A stretch of DNA of 64,000 bases from Diphasiastrum complanatum (GCA_029204225.1 CM055101.1:45444180-45508179), one strand, 5' to 3'; shown: positions 46,901 to 59,492, numbered from the stretch's first letter. Notes: generated from the sequence alone by a model not told the origin. Translations and numbers: made by a program.

Positions 46901-47265
46901 TGGCCCAAACGTAATAACTCCCTCTAGTTGCCTATTTGGTACCAAGATGATCTGACTATAGTGCACTGACCATCCCCTTCAACTGTTTTAATATCATCCA
47001 TCAATCCTTTTTGATAGTTGTTGATCAGTATGAAAAGTTTTATGAGAAGGATACTCACCATTCGAACTAGATTTGAACGTCGATAAACTAGTAGATCCAG
47101 ATCGACTATTGAGAATCCAGTATAAATCCTCGATCCTCTTCTGATCTAGCATCTACACTTTCAGCAACTAATTCTTGTTTCGATCTTAGATCACCCTATT
47201 GCCTAGTACCATTTTCTCCTATCAAGGATAACCATAACATTAACAGATCTATGTGATGGGTCTAC

Positions 47266-48050
<785 letters not shown>

Positions 48051-48057
48051 TAAAACA

Positions 48058-48330
48058 TTGGACAGGTGCCCCTTCTCCATGCAGGAGAAACATAACCTTG
48101 TCAAAGTCCGCTCTCTCCAACCGAGAACATTTCTTCTAAGGGGAAGCTATGTCGACAACTTTCTCTTTGTCCTTTCTGAAAGAGGGGCTCAAAGAGGGTT
48201 TGTCCTTAGGTTCAGGCTTCTGACTTTGTTGCTCTTTGCGGGTTATCGTGCACCAAGAATACGCTTTCCCGCTAGAAACATGATAGTTGTTACTAACTTC
48301 ATCATCTTAGAAAAAGTGTGCTAGCCATGA
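48058..48330 (-). pseudogene. Gypsy gag 3' part, minus strand
   Basis: The minus strand reads SGKAYSWCTITRKEQQSQKP, EPKDKPSLSPSFRKDKEKVV and RLERADFDKVMFLLHGEG, a charged Lys/Pro/Ser-rich run like the end of chromovirus gag. A zinc knuckle cannot be seen. Orientation agrees with the RT pieces at 45-47 kb. Confidence 0.4.
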
Positions 48331-48339
48331 CGTCTTTAG

Positions 48340-50840
48340 TCTTGAAAAAGAGATGCTAGCCCCAATACCTAGTATAAAGGGACTAATAGTTAAGTTTACT
48401 GAATCTTAATTTTTCCTCTCTACAACTAGTGAAGCAAAAGTTAGCACTTGGTTTCTTTTGTTTCAAACACTAGCCATGATATCTTAAAGATGACAACATT
48501 TCTTCTTTGTCATTTGTATCAGAACATTTTAGACACAAACATTAAATTCAGTTTCTACCCAAATATCTTCAATAAAAGTGTATGGTGCTTATACTATTAT
48601 TTCATTTGCCACTATTGCTCCTTTTTAAGTGTGGGAATTATAGCCTTCCTTGAACCCTTATTTTAAAATCTCAATCTCCGTGAGGCAAATAGGAAAGTCA
48701 AAAGTATACTGAGAAATTCTCATGTCCAAACTTCATACTTCTCCACATTTGATTCAAAGAGAATTGTCCATCCTAGGTTGCTAGCCTAGGCCCTAGAGGT
48801 CCCTCCACAATATGATGTGGTCTCTTTCTATATTCTATGTTAGAACATGCCATATTTTTAGATACTAATCTTCGTCAAAAGTATGTTGATTGTTGGAAAC
48901 AATTATCTAGTCCAATAGAGACGACAAGCCAAATTACCACACCTTCCACAATTGGCATACCAACAAATGATAGGATATCTTAACAAAATAGGTGAAAATC
49001 GCCTACGAAGTTTGATGTTATTCATTTGAATGCTCAAGAAGAGATGATTGACCTTCAAGCTCAGTATGTGTGCCATAATTTTAAGAGCCTTGATAATTAT
49101 ACATAGCACTCATTGTATGCAGCTACCATTGGCTATTGTATAGCTAATACAACAAGGTGAGCATGATGATGCCAAATAATGCATAGTGGCAACTATCAAC
49201 ACCCCTAGGGATGATTTTCCAAACTTTCCAACATTTTGAACTAGCTTACCACAACACACCAGGCCATCACATTTTCGTCTAAAATATAGCAAACAATGTA
49301 CCTACCATATGCTCGAGGAAAAAAAAGCTATGAGTGACACAAACATATTAGAATCCAAGTTTTTAGAAATTGCAAGTCCAACAACAAAGAATGTCAAGTT
49401 AATGATTAACTATGGAAAGAGTAGGACGTCAGTTGGATGATGACAAAAAAATACAACCCGGGGTCCTAGTTGACAATCTCAATTTTGATTGTTACTATGT
49501 TGATATCCTTATAACCAATGAAGGGAGTATAGTAAGCTCTCCAAGAGGATATGAAACAGGTTGGAAAGAATTGCAAGTCTAAACATTTATGAATGTTTTT
49601 CACCAATTTATGACATAGGTCCAACACTAAGAAGTAGGATACTACTTTATAGATCCATACCTTGTGGGAGCCAATGTTGTGTTGGTGTGCAAAGTTAAGT
49701 ACATCCAAAAGACAGTGGCGCAATAGCATTGTTTTGCTACTATCTTTACCATTTTCAAGGATTGCATGATTGCCTGCAACACATCATGAAAAGTGTAAGA
49801 AGCTTGGTATATATTACTACCTGTGAAGCTTCTTGACCCATAGCCAACTCTCATCTACCATCCATGATGCTGATATTTCATCTCTCTATCTCACTAGATA
49901 ATGGGTCATAATGATCCAAGAATTGGTCCCTTATAAACGCTTTTTGGATGCAAGTACTCAATCATTACATGAGAAATGGAGTCACTCAAGCAACCAAAAC
50001 CCAAATTTGAGGATGATAATTAAGGTTGATTAACAAAGTGATGAAAGTAGACTTTGAAGTTTGTAAGCTTACATGGGAAATAATTTTATGGCTTTCAGGC
50101 TTCTAGTCTACTTGTTGCTTCAATTGCACTCCCAAATGAGAGCTCACCCTCATTTGTGCACCTTATTGGACAACCTTTAACCTCAAGTCTAAAACTCCTA
50201 TGTAAACTTAGTCAGGAGCATCTTGAAAGGTTTCACAAGGTTCTTATCTTAAAATAGTTATCTTAACAAAGAGGCCCAAAACCCATAAAATAGCACCTTA
50301 AAATCGTTGTGTGTCTCGAAATTGGTTGTGAGGCATGCATATGGAAAGGTATGGAACTATGTGTCCATAACAAATATGGAATCGTTTGTCCATAACATTC
50401 ACTAAAAAAAAACATCATTGACATCTGAAAAAACTAGAGGACAGAAAGTATGAACCCAATAGCATTGCCTCATCACAGAAACTGTGAATCTCAATGGAAG
50501 CAACTCATCTGCCTGCTCTCAATATGCATGTTGTATCATCTGGACTCCATCTATAGTATTTAAACAATAGCAAGACCAAGCATACCTCATCTCAAGCTGC
50601 AGAACCAATAGGAAAATCTGGACGATCCTTTGTCCCATCAACATGTGCAATCTCATGCATAAATGGAAACTAAGGATGATGTTTCACTTTAATATCGCCA
50701 ACTTGTAACCAAACTGGACCTAGGCTAACATGCTTTATTAGTAAGCATGGGAATACTTCAATAACTTTAGCTAGCTAAAGCTGCTTGTGCAGTTGCATAA
50801 AGCACAAATTCCTTCAAAAAGTCCACCATAAGGTAGCATT
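48340..50840. other. No confident gene
   Basis: Short frames on both strands, no domain recognised. Confidence 0.4.
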
Positions 50841-51225
50841 ATTATGCCATCTACTTGTAGAATTGGGAGTTTTTCAGAGCTTCATATATCCTCAAACTGA
50901 AAAATTGGTGGTTAACGAAAGGCACTAAACGTCTGATGTTGACAATCAAGTAGCCAATTGAGAACACTCTATTGCAACCATTGTTTTGCCACCTTTGGAC
51001 CGTGAAGGAAAAAATTTTAAGACAGTACCTTGTGATCATGTTGTTTCTTAAATCAAAACCTTAATAACTTTATTGTGTGCGTATCTCTACTTGATCAAAT
51101 CTTGACTCTATTTGATCAAATGTGCTGTGAGATTTTCTATAAGTATGCTTGTCATCAACTGATTGAGCTTAGCAGAAATAACTTCTTGAAGTTTGATTCT
51201 CAAAAAAAAATAAGAGCCTACTAAC

Positions 51226-51592
51226 CTTCCAAGCAGAGATTCACTAGGAAACCAAAGGTTAGGTGAAGTTTCTGACCAAGCTGGTGCAAGCTAGTAGCTT
51301 CAGTAGCCAAAGTTGCAGATAAGAGGAGCGCGAATTTGTGCACATGAGCACCTTGTTCTTGTACTTGCAGCTCAGTGTGTAGAATATCACTTATAAATTT
51401 TTCTAGTTTACATACTTTTGGCTTGAAATGTCCTTCAGCAACTTCCTGATCCAAAGACTTGCCAATTTCTTTCTTTTGTTTCCAAGACAGCTCAGAAATC
51501 ACATCTTCATAAGATTCACATTCCCGATTGTAAAAAGTTTGCGAGTGACATACATCATCACAGGTCGATTTTTTGTTCACCTCTTCTAAAAC
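51226..51592 (-). CDS. Exon of an unrecognised minus-strand gene
   Basis: An ORF bounded by a good acceptor (CTCAAACTCAG before 51592) and donor (GTTAGT after 51226) encodes 122 residues plus one base: VLEEVNKKSTCDDVCHSQTF, ISELSWKQKKEIGKSLDQEV, LEKFISDILHTELQVQEQGA and LHQLGQKLHLTFGFLVNLC. Mostly helical, Glu/Leu-rich, with no known motif that I can name. It joins in phase 0 to the exon at 51720-52112. The following exon was not found with confidence; the frame at 50851-51039 is a weak candidate. Confidence 0.6.
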
Positions 51593-51719
51593 CTGAGTTT
51601 GAGTAGACAAATTTTACAATGAGGCACTGCATTTATAGTATAAAAAGACCAATCATATAACATAAGATAAGATTCACTGAAAACAGCTAACCTGATTACA
51701 ACTTTATGTGAGAACTAAC

Positions 51720-52112
51720 CTCACAAGAATGAAAAATTTCAGAGTTGTCCTTTCTGGCTTCCAAAATTTTGCAATTTCTGTTCATAGGGAATTGCTGTGA
51801 CATTTCAACAGATTCTCTGCCCATGTCCAAACTGGCCAGGACATCAATAATTCCTGTGCGAATGCTCGGAGCATAAGAATCAAACATATCTAAATCTACA
51901 TACACTGCACCACCCCTTAGATCTTTTGAGAATTTCTGCGTCATTTCAACAAATTCTTTGCCCATGTGCAAACTGGTCTGGACATCAGTAGCCCCTGTGC
52001 TGCAGGAAAGGGATGAAGCAACAATGGAGCTTGCCATTGGCTCAGGTATTGACTCTAAAACTTGCATGCTTGGAGCATATGAGTTGAAGACATCTGCATA
52101 CACTGCATCACT
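51720..52112 (-). CDS. Exon of the same unrecognised gene, with an internal repeat
   Basis: 131 codons between an acceptor AATCTATAG (before 52112) and donor GTTAGT (after 51720), exactly phase 0 at both ends. The translation holds two copies of a unit: VFNSYAPSMQ ... TSLHMGKEFVEMTQKF and MFDSYAPSIR ... ASLDMGRESVEMSQQF, about 60 residues apart. Codon use and composition look like host coding sequence. Function unknown. Confidence 0.6.
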
Positions 52113-52820
52113 CTATAGATTTTAAGAATCTATATTCCTTAGAATACGTTCTGGAGGGAATATGCATGATGTGCAAAAGTTATCAAACACACAAAAAGTC
52201 TTAACATATTATATCCATAGCAACCTATATCATTTACAAATTTACTACATATTTATTTATACAATGTGTGTGCATGCACAAATGTGCATGTCAATTATTT
52301 ATTATAGGCATCCATACATATACACACAAGGAAAGGGGAGATTGAGAACAATGGAATGGAGATCTTTTGAAAGCGTTTGATGAGATCAACTATGAGAAAA
52401 ATTTCCAAGTCACAATGATGCTGAATGCTAATGTGTATATACTTAACAGCTATAAGATATCAATGAAGATCTCTATGCATCTCTCAAAGGGAACAATCCA
52501 GTAAAAGTTGTCACTTCCTGTGAGCTTTAATCATGAAACGTCCAAGCGTGTGAAGGAAATCATGAGTCGCATTTTATCAAACAGCTCTTTGAACGCCTCC
52601 CAACATGCTTGCAGGCTAGTACAGAAAATGAGAGTTCTCTGATCCGTTTCGACCTTCCCACTTTTAAAATCCTAATTAGCTTTGAAATGGTCCACTAATT
52701 CCTCACAGAAACTTTTACAACAACATGCCTTTGAGAAGCATCTCTTATCACTAGATTGATTCAATCTTGGTAGCATAGATCTTCCTTTTTCAAGGAGCAT
52801 TTATCTCCATAAACTTACTT
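52113..52820 (-). other. Presumed intron or intergenic
   Basis: No gene seen; lies between two exon candidates on the minus strand. Confidence 0.35.
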
Positions 52821-52821
52821 T

Positions 52822-53035
52822 GTGAAATATATTTCAACTTGCTGGAATCCTTGGGCTATTTGTCTTGCTCGATTTTGTAATGAGTAAACCGTCCATGACT
52901 CTATATCCATATCCATTCCATCATCTACAATTAACCCCTTGAGTTGATTGCAAATAATATGAGCAGCCAGTTTTAGTAGCCACACTTCTTGCAGCTTGTC
53001 AATCTTCTCGATGTGCAACTCATGACAAGCACGTT
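52822..53035 (-). CDS. Possible upstream exon of the minus-strand gene
   Basis: The open frame reads ACHELHIEKIDKLQEVWLLK, LAAHIICNQLKGLIVDDGMD and WTVYSLQNRARQIAQGFQQV, and ends at a consensus GTAAGT donor (CACAAAGTAAGT). It is protein-like and helical, on the same strand as the exons at 51.2-52.1 kb. Whether it belongs to the same gene is an inference from position only. Confidence 0.4.
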
Positions 53036-53039
53036 ATGA

Positions 53040-53700
53040 TGCGTCAAACATTTGAATGTTGGAAAAAATTTGATGTAGGCATTTACTACATTCCATCTAT
53101 TATAGCTTGCTTTATGGTTTTTTATTTTAGATAAGGCTATATGTCAACATAGATAATATTCCATAAAAACATTTAAGGAGTTGAGTAGACATACATACGA
53201 GCATTCGAAGTCTGCTATGTCAAACATGAAAAGTAATGTTTGGATAGCAATAGAGGCATAAAGTTTCACTATACCATATATAGTGCATTTGTACTTGTAG
53301 ATGGTGTGGATAGGCTCTCCATATCATATCTCACACAGTAAAAGCACATAATATAAACAATTCTTCACGAAATGGTTCTCAAGCATGTGCCTGGTAAATG
53401 GAAATCTAATTTAATGTTACTGTGCTATTTAACCACTTAACTCTGGAGTAAGGATACTCCCAGTGAATAGAGTTAAATGATGCTCATGGATTCTTAATTC
53501 CATACATATTTTTCTTTTTTGTTCAGCAATTCATCGATTATTTTTTTGTGGTTGCAATAATATTCATTTCGGTCATTAGAAATTGGGCAAGCAAAAGCTT
53601 CTAGCAAGATACGTGTTGAAGGTGAAATTACGTTGAACTAATGAAGTAAATGATGCTAATAAATGGAGGTAAATTCTTTATTCAACAAATGGACTTTTGT
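53040..53700. other. No gene seen
   Basis: AT-rich, short frames only. Confidence 0.4.
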
Positions 53701-53924
53701 TGAATACAGTAAGAAAAGCATGAGACTTTGACTACGAGCTTGTGATACATAAGTTCTTGTGTCAAAACAATATCCTACTAAGTACAAGATGACATCTTCA
53801 AATGTGGGTGTGTGTAGCGCAGGCATCCCAAAGGGAGCCGGGAACCACGACTTAGCTTCCCAACCTTCAACTCTTGCCATCCGAACCCACTTGACATACA
53901 AGCAGCTAACTCGCCAACAACGAT

Positions 53925-54230
53925 CAGACTTTAACCAACTTGAAGTTCCGAGGACCAACATTGAGATCCAACCTGGCGCCATGCCAGATCGGGGGTCCCG
54001 ATGTGGGTGACTTCCCTCCAAGCAAGCCGCCCGACATACATCAAACTTAACCAACTCGAAGCTTCGTTACAAACGAGTAACATCCATTCCAAGCAAGCGG
54101 TCTGACTTACATCAGACTTAACCAACTGAAAGCTTCGTCACGAGCGCTGGAAGCCACCCTGGCGCCTCGCCAGACTGGACAGCCATAAACAGGTAACATC
54201 CACCCAAGCAAGCCATCCAACTCAGCCGAC
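53925..54230 (+). repeat. Imperfect tandem units
   Basis: Units of about 75-100 bp share CCAAGCAAGC, GACTTACATCAGACTTAACC and GAAGCTTCGT blocks, in three to four degenerate copies. Confidence 0.65.
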
Positions 54231-54328
54231 AGGTTAGAGCCCGTTCCCCAAGAGCTTAACCCATTCACGTTCATGCAAGGAACACTCAGAACCACAAGCC
54301 GCGACAGATATGGAAACAACCAGTTCCT

Positions 54329-54402
54329 GGACCAAATGGTCCCGACAGCATACCGCTGGCGCCACGGACCGAATGGTCCCGACGGCATACCGCTTGGCGT
54401 CC
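54329..54402 (+). repeat. 37-bp tandem duplication
   Basis: GGACCAAATGGTCCCGACAG... and GGACCGAATGGTCCCGACGG... repeat once, each ending in TACCGCT(T)GGCG. GGACCAAATGGTCC itself is nearly palindromic. Confidence 0.85.
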
Positions 54403-54539
54403 CGGGATACGACCCTCAGCTATGTGCCAAGTTAAAAATTTTGAAAGCGGCCTTACAACTGGCGCTTTTACCGAACACTGAAACCCAGAAGGTAATCAGA
54501 GTCAGTTTGAGGAAAATCCCACTTTATTGATAAATTTGA

Positions 54540-55045
54540 GAAGGTTATATTTCAAGTGTGTGACCGACCCTAGTCTCCGGGGCGCTAGCATGCCAAGGCG
54601 AGAGCCATGACAACATTCCAGCAAGGGAGGCTGAGACTTGGTTGGAGCTCGCCCTGAGTCGCAACCTGCACTCCCCTATAGTATTGGTGTGATTCGGCAC
54701 CCCCCCCTCATACCAAGCACTCTACCCAAGCTGGTAAAGCACGTTTTTCTCTCTCTAGGATTTTCTCTTTCTAGAAAGTCATTTTCTCTCTCTAGATTTT
54801 ATTGATCCCCAGGCTTCCTTTAATCATGCCTAGATCGTGTGAGGTGATTGCACATCGATCTGAGCTCTCTGGACTTCGCTAGAACCGATCAAAGATTTTC
54901 AGCCATAGGAACTTGGCGCCGGCTGGATTCTGGTCACAGTGGCGCCGGGAGCGGCGCCGGCGCCGTTGGCGCCGGGAGCAGCAGGGGCGCTGCTGGCGCC
55001 GGGGACATAGCTGGCGCTGATGGCGCCGGAAGTAAAGCTTGTAAA
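54540..55045 (+). repeat. Probable LTR end with repeated GGCGCC primer-like motifs
   Basis: From 54913 the motif TTGGCGCCGG and further GGCGCC sites (about eight) fill 130 bp. TGGCGCCGTTGCCGGGGA is the usual primer site after Tat/Athila-type LTRs in plants (Asp tRNA), and GGCGCCGTTGGCGCCGGG at 54955 comes close. The preceding 370 bp would then be the LTR. The Ala/Gly-rich frame across it (AGSGAGAVGAG) is likely an artefact of the repeat. Confidence 0.4.
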
Positions 55046-55315
55046 GGTAGCTTTACAACAGTGTGCAATACTGATAATTCAGAAACATGAGACATTGACT
55101 ACAAGCTAGTGATATGCTAGTTCTCACATGTCAAAACCACATTGTACCAAGTACAATATGACATCCTCACATGTGGATGTGCAATATCAAACTGCTATCA
55201 TTTTTATGGCTGCCTATTTTCAAAAAATCAAGTGGGACCATAGTAACACATTGATCAAAAAGTTTCAATATGGATTGCCTAGAGATTGATGTGAGCATTC
55301 AAAGGTCAAGTGTTG

Positions 55316-55317
<2 letters not shown>

Positions 55318-55364
<47 letters not shown>
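55318..55364 (+). repeat. (CT)n microsatellite
   Basis: About 23 uninterrupted CT units. Confidence 0.95.
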
Positions 55365-55367
<3 letters not shown>

Positions 55368-56460
55368 GAGATTCAAGATGTCATTGAAGGCTTTTCTTTT
55401 GTGAGATAAAAATCCATATCATTTGTATAAAGTAAGAAATCAATTGCACCTTTTAAAGGCTTGGAATGTGCTCCTCCTTTCCTTGAGCATTCCTCAAGCT
55501 CAACAGCTTGTTGGACTCTAGATTTGCTGTAGGTTTTATTTGTAAAGCCATTGGATATAGGAAATTAAGTCATTGTAATTTGTGCAGGTATCTCATACAA
55601 CTGTATGTTTCAACTCTTTGGCATTCCAATTGCTTCCATCTTTCTTGGAACCATATATCGAATGTTTTGCAAAATTCAACAAAGTACAGATAGGACTTCA
55701 TTGATTTTCTATACTCTGCTCAATGATAGCTGAAAGTGATCATATGATCTATTGTAAAACGCAATTTACAAAATCCAGCTTCTTCAATTGTATACAACCT
55801 ATTTGATTCGTATTAAACTTGTATCTTATTTTCCATTATACTTGTCTTAGCTTTTCCAAAGTGTGTCCTTTCATAATGGTTATTGCTCATTAATGCTAGT
55901 GTTATGCTATCCATTTGGTTTCGTGATTGGTGTTTAATTGGATCTTGTTTCTTTCATTGTATCTTGCTAATGTTATGTTCTTCATGCTGAAATTTTGTGG
56001 ACAGCAAGTATTCGAGATCCATTCGGCCTAATTGAAGGAGCAATATCAAAGATTAATGATGCTAGAATGCTCCCTACAGCATACACTATCATTCTAGATA
56101 ATGATGCAAGTTTCTTTCATGAGTATTATGTAATTTTCTGCTCACATCCTCGTCATCTTCTTCGCTGTCCACCATAGCTGGGTAGATCCAATCGCTTCAT
56201 AAGTATGATCAATTAATTGCATGTCGACAAATTTACAATTTGCTAACAATTTACTTTTGCATGTGCAAGTATTAGTCCATGCATGTTGCATGCATGTCTC
56301 CTGATTTTTTCAGATTGCTTGCATGTTGCCATATTTGCTTGCATGTTGAATGCATGTTAGCGGTTTTGATCTATTTTGAGTTGTAGAAGACCATCAAGGT
56401 TTCCTAGATTGGTAAACCTTGATTCAAAGATCCTTTCTATCTCTATTCTCAATTTTATAG
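55365..56460. other. No confident gene
   Basis: An acceptor-like TTTGTGGACAG at about 56004 precedes a 55-codon frame (DPFGLIEGAISKINDARML, AYTIILDNDASFFHEYY). It could be an isolated exon, but I recognise no family and no partner exon. Confidence 0.35.
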
Positions 56461-56469
56461 CATTAGGTT

Positions 56470-56767
56470 CCTAGTTTGGGCCCTTATTATTGGTTTTTGT
56501 ATTTCCCTCCACTAATTTGAAGGGAGGTAGGTTTAAATAGCCACTAAGGCTATTCATTTTTTTAGTTTCAATGATTTGGAGTCTTGAGCTTCTTGTAGAA
56601 GAGTTGCACATTTTTTTCAGGATCTTGGCTGAAAATCTGCCTGAGCTATTGGTGGCAATTGGGGGCAATTGATATTCATACTGTTCGCTTGGTTGGAGAA
56701 TGCTTTGTGGATGGTTTTTGGTGTTATGCTTCATTTGATACCAATATATGTAATTGAGTTTATAACA
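56470..56767 (+). repeat. Copia-type LTR 3' portion
   Basis: The last 140 bp (TGAAAATCTGCCTGAGC to GAGTTTATAACA) recur at 59360-59492 with substitutions, and end right before a primer-binding site, as an LTR should. Confidence 0.65.
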
Positions 56768-56768
56768 T

Positions 56769-56781
56769 GGTATCAGAGCAC
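56769..56781 (+). promoter_or_regulatory. Primer-binding site
   Basis: TGGTATCAGAGCA, perfect initiator-Met match, one base after the LTR end. Confidence 0.85.
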
Positions 56782-56789
56782 TATCCGAG

Positions 56790-57640
56790 TATTTTTTTTC
56801 CCATCCAGGAAGGCGTATTCTCCAGCATACTTGGCAGATCTTCATCTCGTGCTATTGGTGCCTGAGTGCTTTCCCTCTCCCCATTGTGTATTGTCCCATC
56901 ACTCTCTATTGTTGTCTCTTTCTTGCACAATGCTACCTCTCTTCCTACTAAGTTGCGGCCCATTTTGTCTTTCTTCTTTTCTAACATTCAGCCCTGCCTA
57001 CCTATCCATTGGCCTACCTACTCCTTCTACCTGTCTAGCACACTTTTATTTTTTTGATTGTTAATATTCATTGTTTTGTTGATTTGTTTAGATTAATTTC
57101 ATTTTTGGTTTTGTGATTTCAATTTCGTTTTCACAATCCATTTAAAAAAAACAAAAAAATCATTTGTTTTGTTTACATCCATTACATCCTGACTGCTAGC
57201 TGCCATTGCTACACTTCAATTGTCTTCTGCCCGCCTATCTGCCTACTTACTTGCGGTTGCCCAGATTTGATCTGCAGCTGCCCCCGTTGTCCTAACCAAT
57301 GTGATCCCACTATTCCATCATGCCTTCCACTGCCTCCACATCGGCACCTTCCCAAGGCGATGTCCAAACTGAGGTCGATCATCATCTGATCATCATTAAC
57401 TTGCCAGTCAGAATTCCATAGAATCTCCTTCTATCCCGTCTTCCACCCCTTATTGTTCCTCCTGCTGTCCCTGCCCCTCCTCCTATTGCTCCCGCTATTT
57501 CTAACCCTTTGTCCACCATACAAACTTCCACTCCAATTTTCTGACCTTTCCTTATTGCCCATGATTTTCGAGTTAAGGTTACTTTATTGGTTCATAATGG
57601 CTCTTCAAATGGTAGAACACTAGAGTCGGTTTTCCCAACT
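56790..57640 (+). pseudogene. Decayed leader and possible gag start of the copia element
   Basis: A Ser/Pro-rich run (SAPSQGDVQTEVDHH, then APPPIAPAISNPL) leads to FRVKVTLLVHNGSSNGR near 57590, perhaps the start of a copia gag. It is cut by a gypsy fragment in the opposite orientation at about 57640. Low confidence on identity. Confidence 0.35.
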
Positions 57641-57724
57641 GGAAATGAGTAGAAAACCTCATCGTCGAAGCCGACCAACGTAAGGACACAATCAGGCAAC
57701 GATGCTCTAAAACCACCCATTCAT

Positions 57725-58310
57725 AGAGATGCAACCATCTCACCCCCATTTACTAGAGCTATAAACCACCCTCATGCACGCTAAGGTATTCCCTAAGCTA
57801 CGGCGTCCCATACCTCTGCACCCTAGTTTCAACCGCATACACCTCCATCTCATAGCAAGATTACGTCATGGCTTAACCATGTGGGAAGAGCTCTTCATTC
57901 TCCAAGTGAGAATGAATGCCTCGCTCATGGAGACCCACCTCTATATACATAGTACACGCTCCACCAACAATTATCCCTATACTAAGTAGTTTTTTCAGTT
58001 GGCTTACATGGAATACAAGATGAAATCCAACTCCTACTAGAAGATCTAGCTGATAAGTGGCCAAGTTGATTTTCTTTACAACCTTATATGGACCACTATA
58101 ACAAGGAGAAAGCTTATAGCATCTACCAATTCGCAATACCTCAGAATCTTTTGGGATTTTAAGATACACCCAGTGAGGTTCCGACCTCAAATTCTCGAGG
58201 TGAGCGACCGTAGTTAGCATAAAACTGAGCTCTAACTTGAGCTGTTTTATTGTTTTCTTTGGCCACCTGCAGCATTTCCTGCATATCCTACAAGAAATCA
58301 CATGCACTTG
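57725..58310 (-). pseudogene. Gypsy chromovirus fragment, copy B: integrase C-terminus plus LTR piece
   Basis: The minus strand from 58300 reads HWVYLKIPKDSEVLRIGRCY, LSPCYSGPYKVVKKI and FHLVFHVSQLKKLL. At about 57986 it jumps straight into LTR sequence (57725-57985) that matches 61340-61600. The chromodomain and the first part of the LTR present in copy A (61.3-62.5 kb) are deleted here. Confidence 0.8.
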
Positions 58311-58349
58311 TACCTTGAGACTAATCATTGTATTGTTTCTATTGGTTCG

Positions 58350-58990
58350 TTTAAAGTTCGAGCTATCATTCAATGGCCTTTTCCTACTGATGTTCATTTT
58401 GTTCGTATGCTTTAGGACTTGCCACTCACTTACGTAAATGTGTGCCTCACTTTGCTTCTATTATCGATCCATTTATTACGTATGGGTGCTAAGTTTAATT
58501 GTTCTCCTTCATGTCATGACACTTTTACTAGTTTTCAGACTGTTGTTGCCACTGCTCCTATTCTTGCTCATACCTGATTTTAGCAAGCAATTTGTTGTTG
58601 AGACCGATGTTAGTGTTATCGATGTTGAGGCTCTTCTTCACCAGGATTCTCATGTTATTGCTTATGTGTTTCGTTGTGTACCTTCTTATGAGACTAGGTA
58701 TTCTACTCACAAGAAAGAGTTAGTATAATTATTTATGTCCTTACTAAGTCGTGTCATTATCTTCAGCCCATACCTTTTTGATTTATACACTAATCATAAG
58801 TCGTTACATTATCTTGAGACTCAAAAACATCTTAGTGATCGCCAGTTTCATTGGATGTAGTTCTTATAGCATTCTCATTACCATTTGCACTATCACCTTG
58901 GTGAAAGTAGTGTGGGTGCTGATGCTTTATCATGTTTACCTTCTCTCTATGCACCCTTGCTACTTTGTTTCTCCTGATGATGGTATACTT
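58350..58990 (+). pseudogene. Gypsy chromovirus RT end and RNase H, plus strand
   Basis: It reads VRAIIQWPFPTDVHFVRML, then after frame changes FSKQFVVETDVSVIDVEALL, VPSYETRYSTHKKELV, LYTNHKSLHYLE and GADALSCLPSLYAPL. Closest in this window to the element at 8.7-9.4 kb (IQDWPTPNDVHHVRMFLGL), so it is an older relative of that family. Several stops. Confidence 0.8.
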
Positions 58991-59204
58991 GCTATTGATG
59001 ATCTCGATGCTCTTGCTATTGATACTCCATGTCTTGTTTATGATGATTTCTCAATTGCTTGACATCCGACATTGATTACTTACTAAGATGGTCTTATTAC
59101 TACTAGCAACGGGATAAAAATTCTGTATGCTTAGATATTCCATAAGCTTTATGGTACTAATAGTGGCTCTCCTTGGCTATAGGGGATTTGACTCTTGGAC
59201 TGAC

Positions 59205-59356
59205 TGATGTTACAAGCCAATTCAAATCGGCCGATTCATCCCGATTCGAACCGGCTAGCTCCGTTCGAATCAAGAAACAGTTTGAACCGGTTCCTAACGG
59301 TTCGATGGTTCGAAATATGGTAGGCGGTCCGAACCACGGTTCGATGCAACTATGAT
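59205..59356. repeat. TTCGAA/CGGTTCGA palindrome cluster (third locus)
   Basis: 150 bp with CCGATTCGAACCGG, GTTCGAATC, TTTGAACCGG and CGGTTCGATGG, ending TCGATGCAACTATGATC. The final TGCAACTATGA is the exact reverse complement of the start of the 45751 insertion. It separates a gypsy fragment from a copia fragment. Confidence 0.6.
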
Positions 59357-59359
59357 CTT

Positions 59360-59492
59360 GGCTAGAGATTTACCTAAGCTATCAACAAGCATTAATATTC
59401 ATATTGTTTTCTTAGTTAAAGAATGCTTTGTGAATGCTTTTTGTTGTCTTATGCTTCATTTGATACCAATATATGTGATTGAGTTCATAACA
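59360..59492 (+). repeat. Second copy of the copia LTR end
   Basis: Matches 56640-56768 through GAATGCTTTGTG, TTATGCTTCATTTGATACCA and ATATATGTGATTGAGTTCATAACA. It runs directly into integrase coding sequence, so an internal deletion removed the primer site, gag and protease. Confidence 0.75.

Larger units (their letters stand above)
53716..55185 (+). repeat. Direct repeats flanking a 1.25-kb GC-richer block
   Basis: 53716-53815 and 55085-55185 align (CATGAGAC, TTGACTAC, AGTACAA, GATGACATC blocks) with about a fifth of positions changed. They bracket a block that is clearly GC-richer than its surroundings. The pattern fits an old tandem duplication or decayed element ends. Confidence 0.6.

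Noticed and set aside
54848-55090. Ala/Gly-rich 80-codon protein
   Set aside because: Arises from the repeated GGCGCC motif; better explained as an LTR/primer-site region.
55995-56177. Exon of a host gene (DPFGLIEGAISKINDARML)
   Set aside because: Has an acceptor-like site, but no recognised family, no donor-matched partner and no neighbouring exons.
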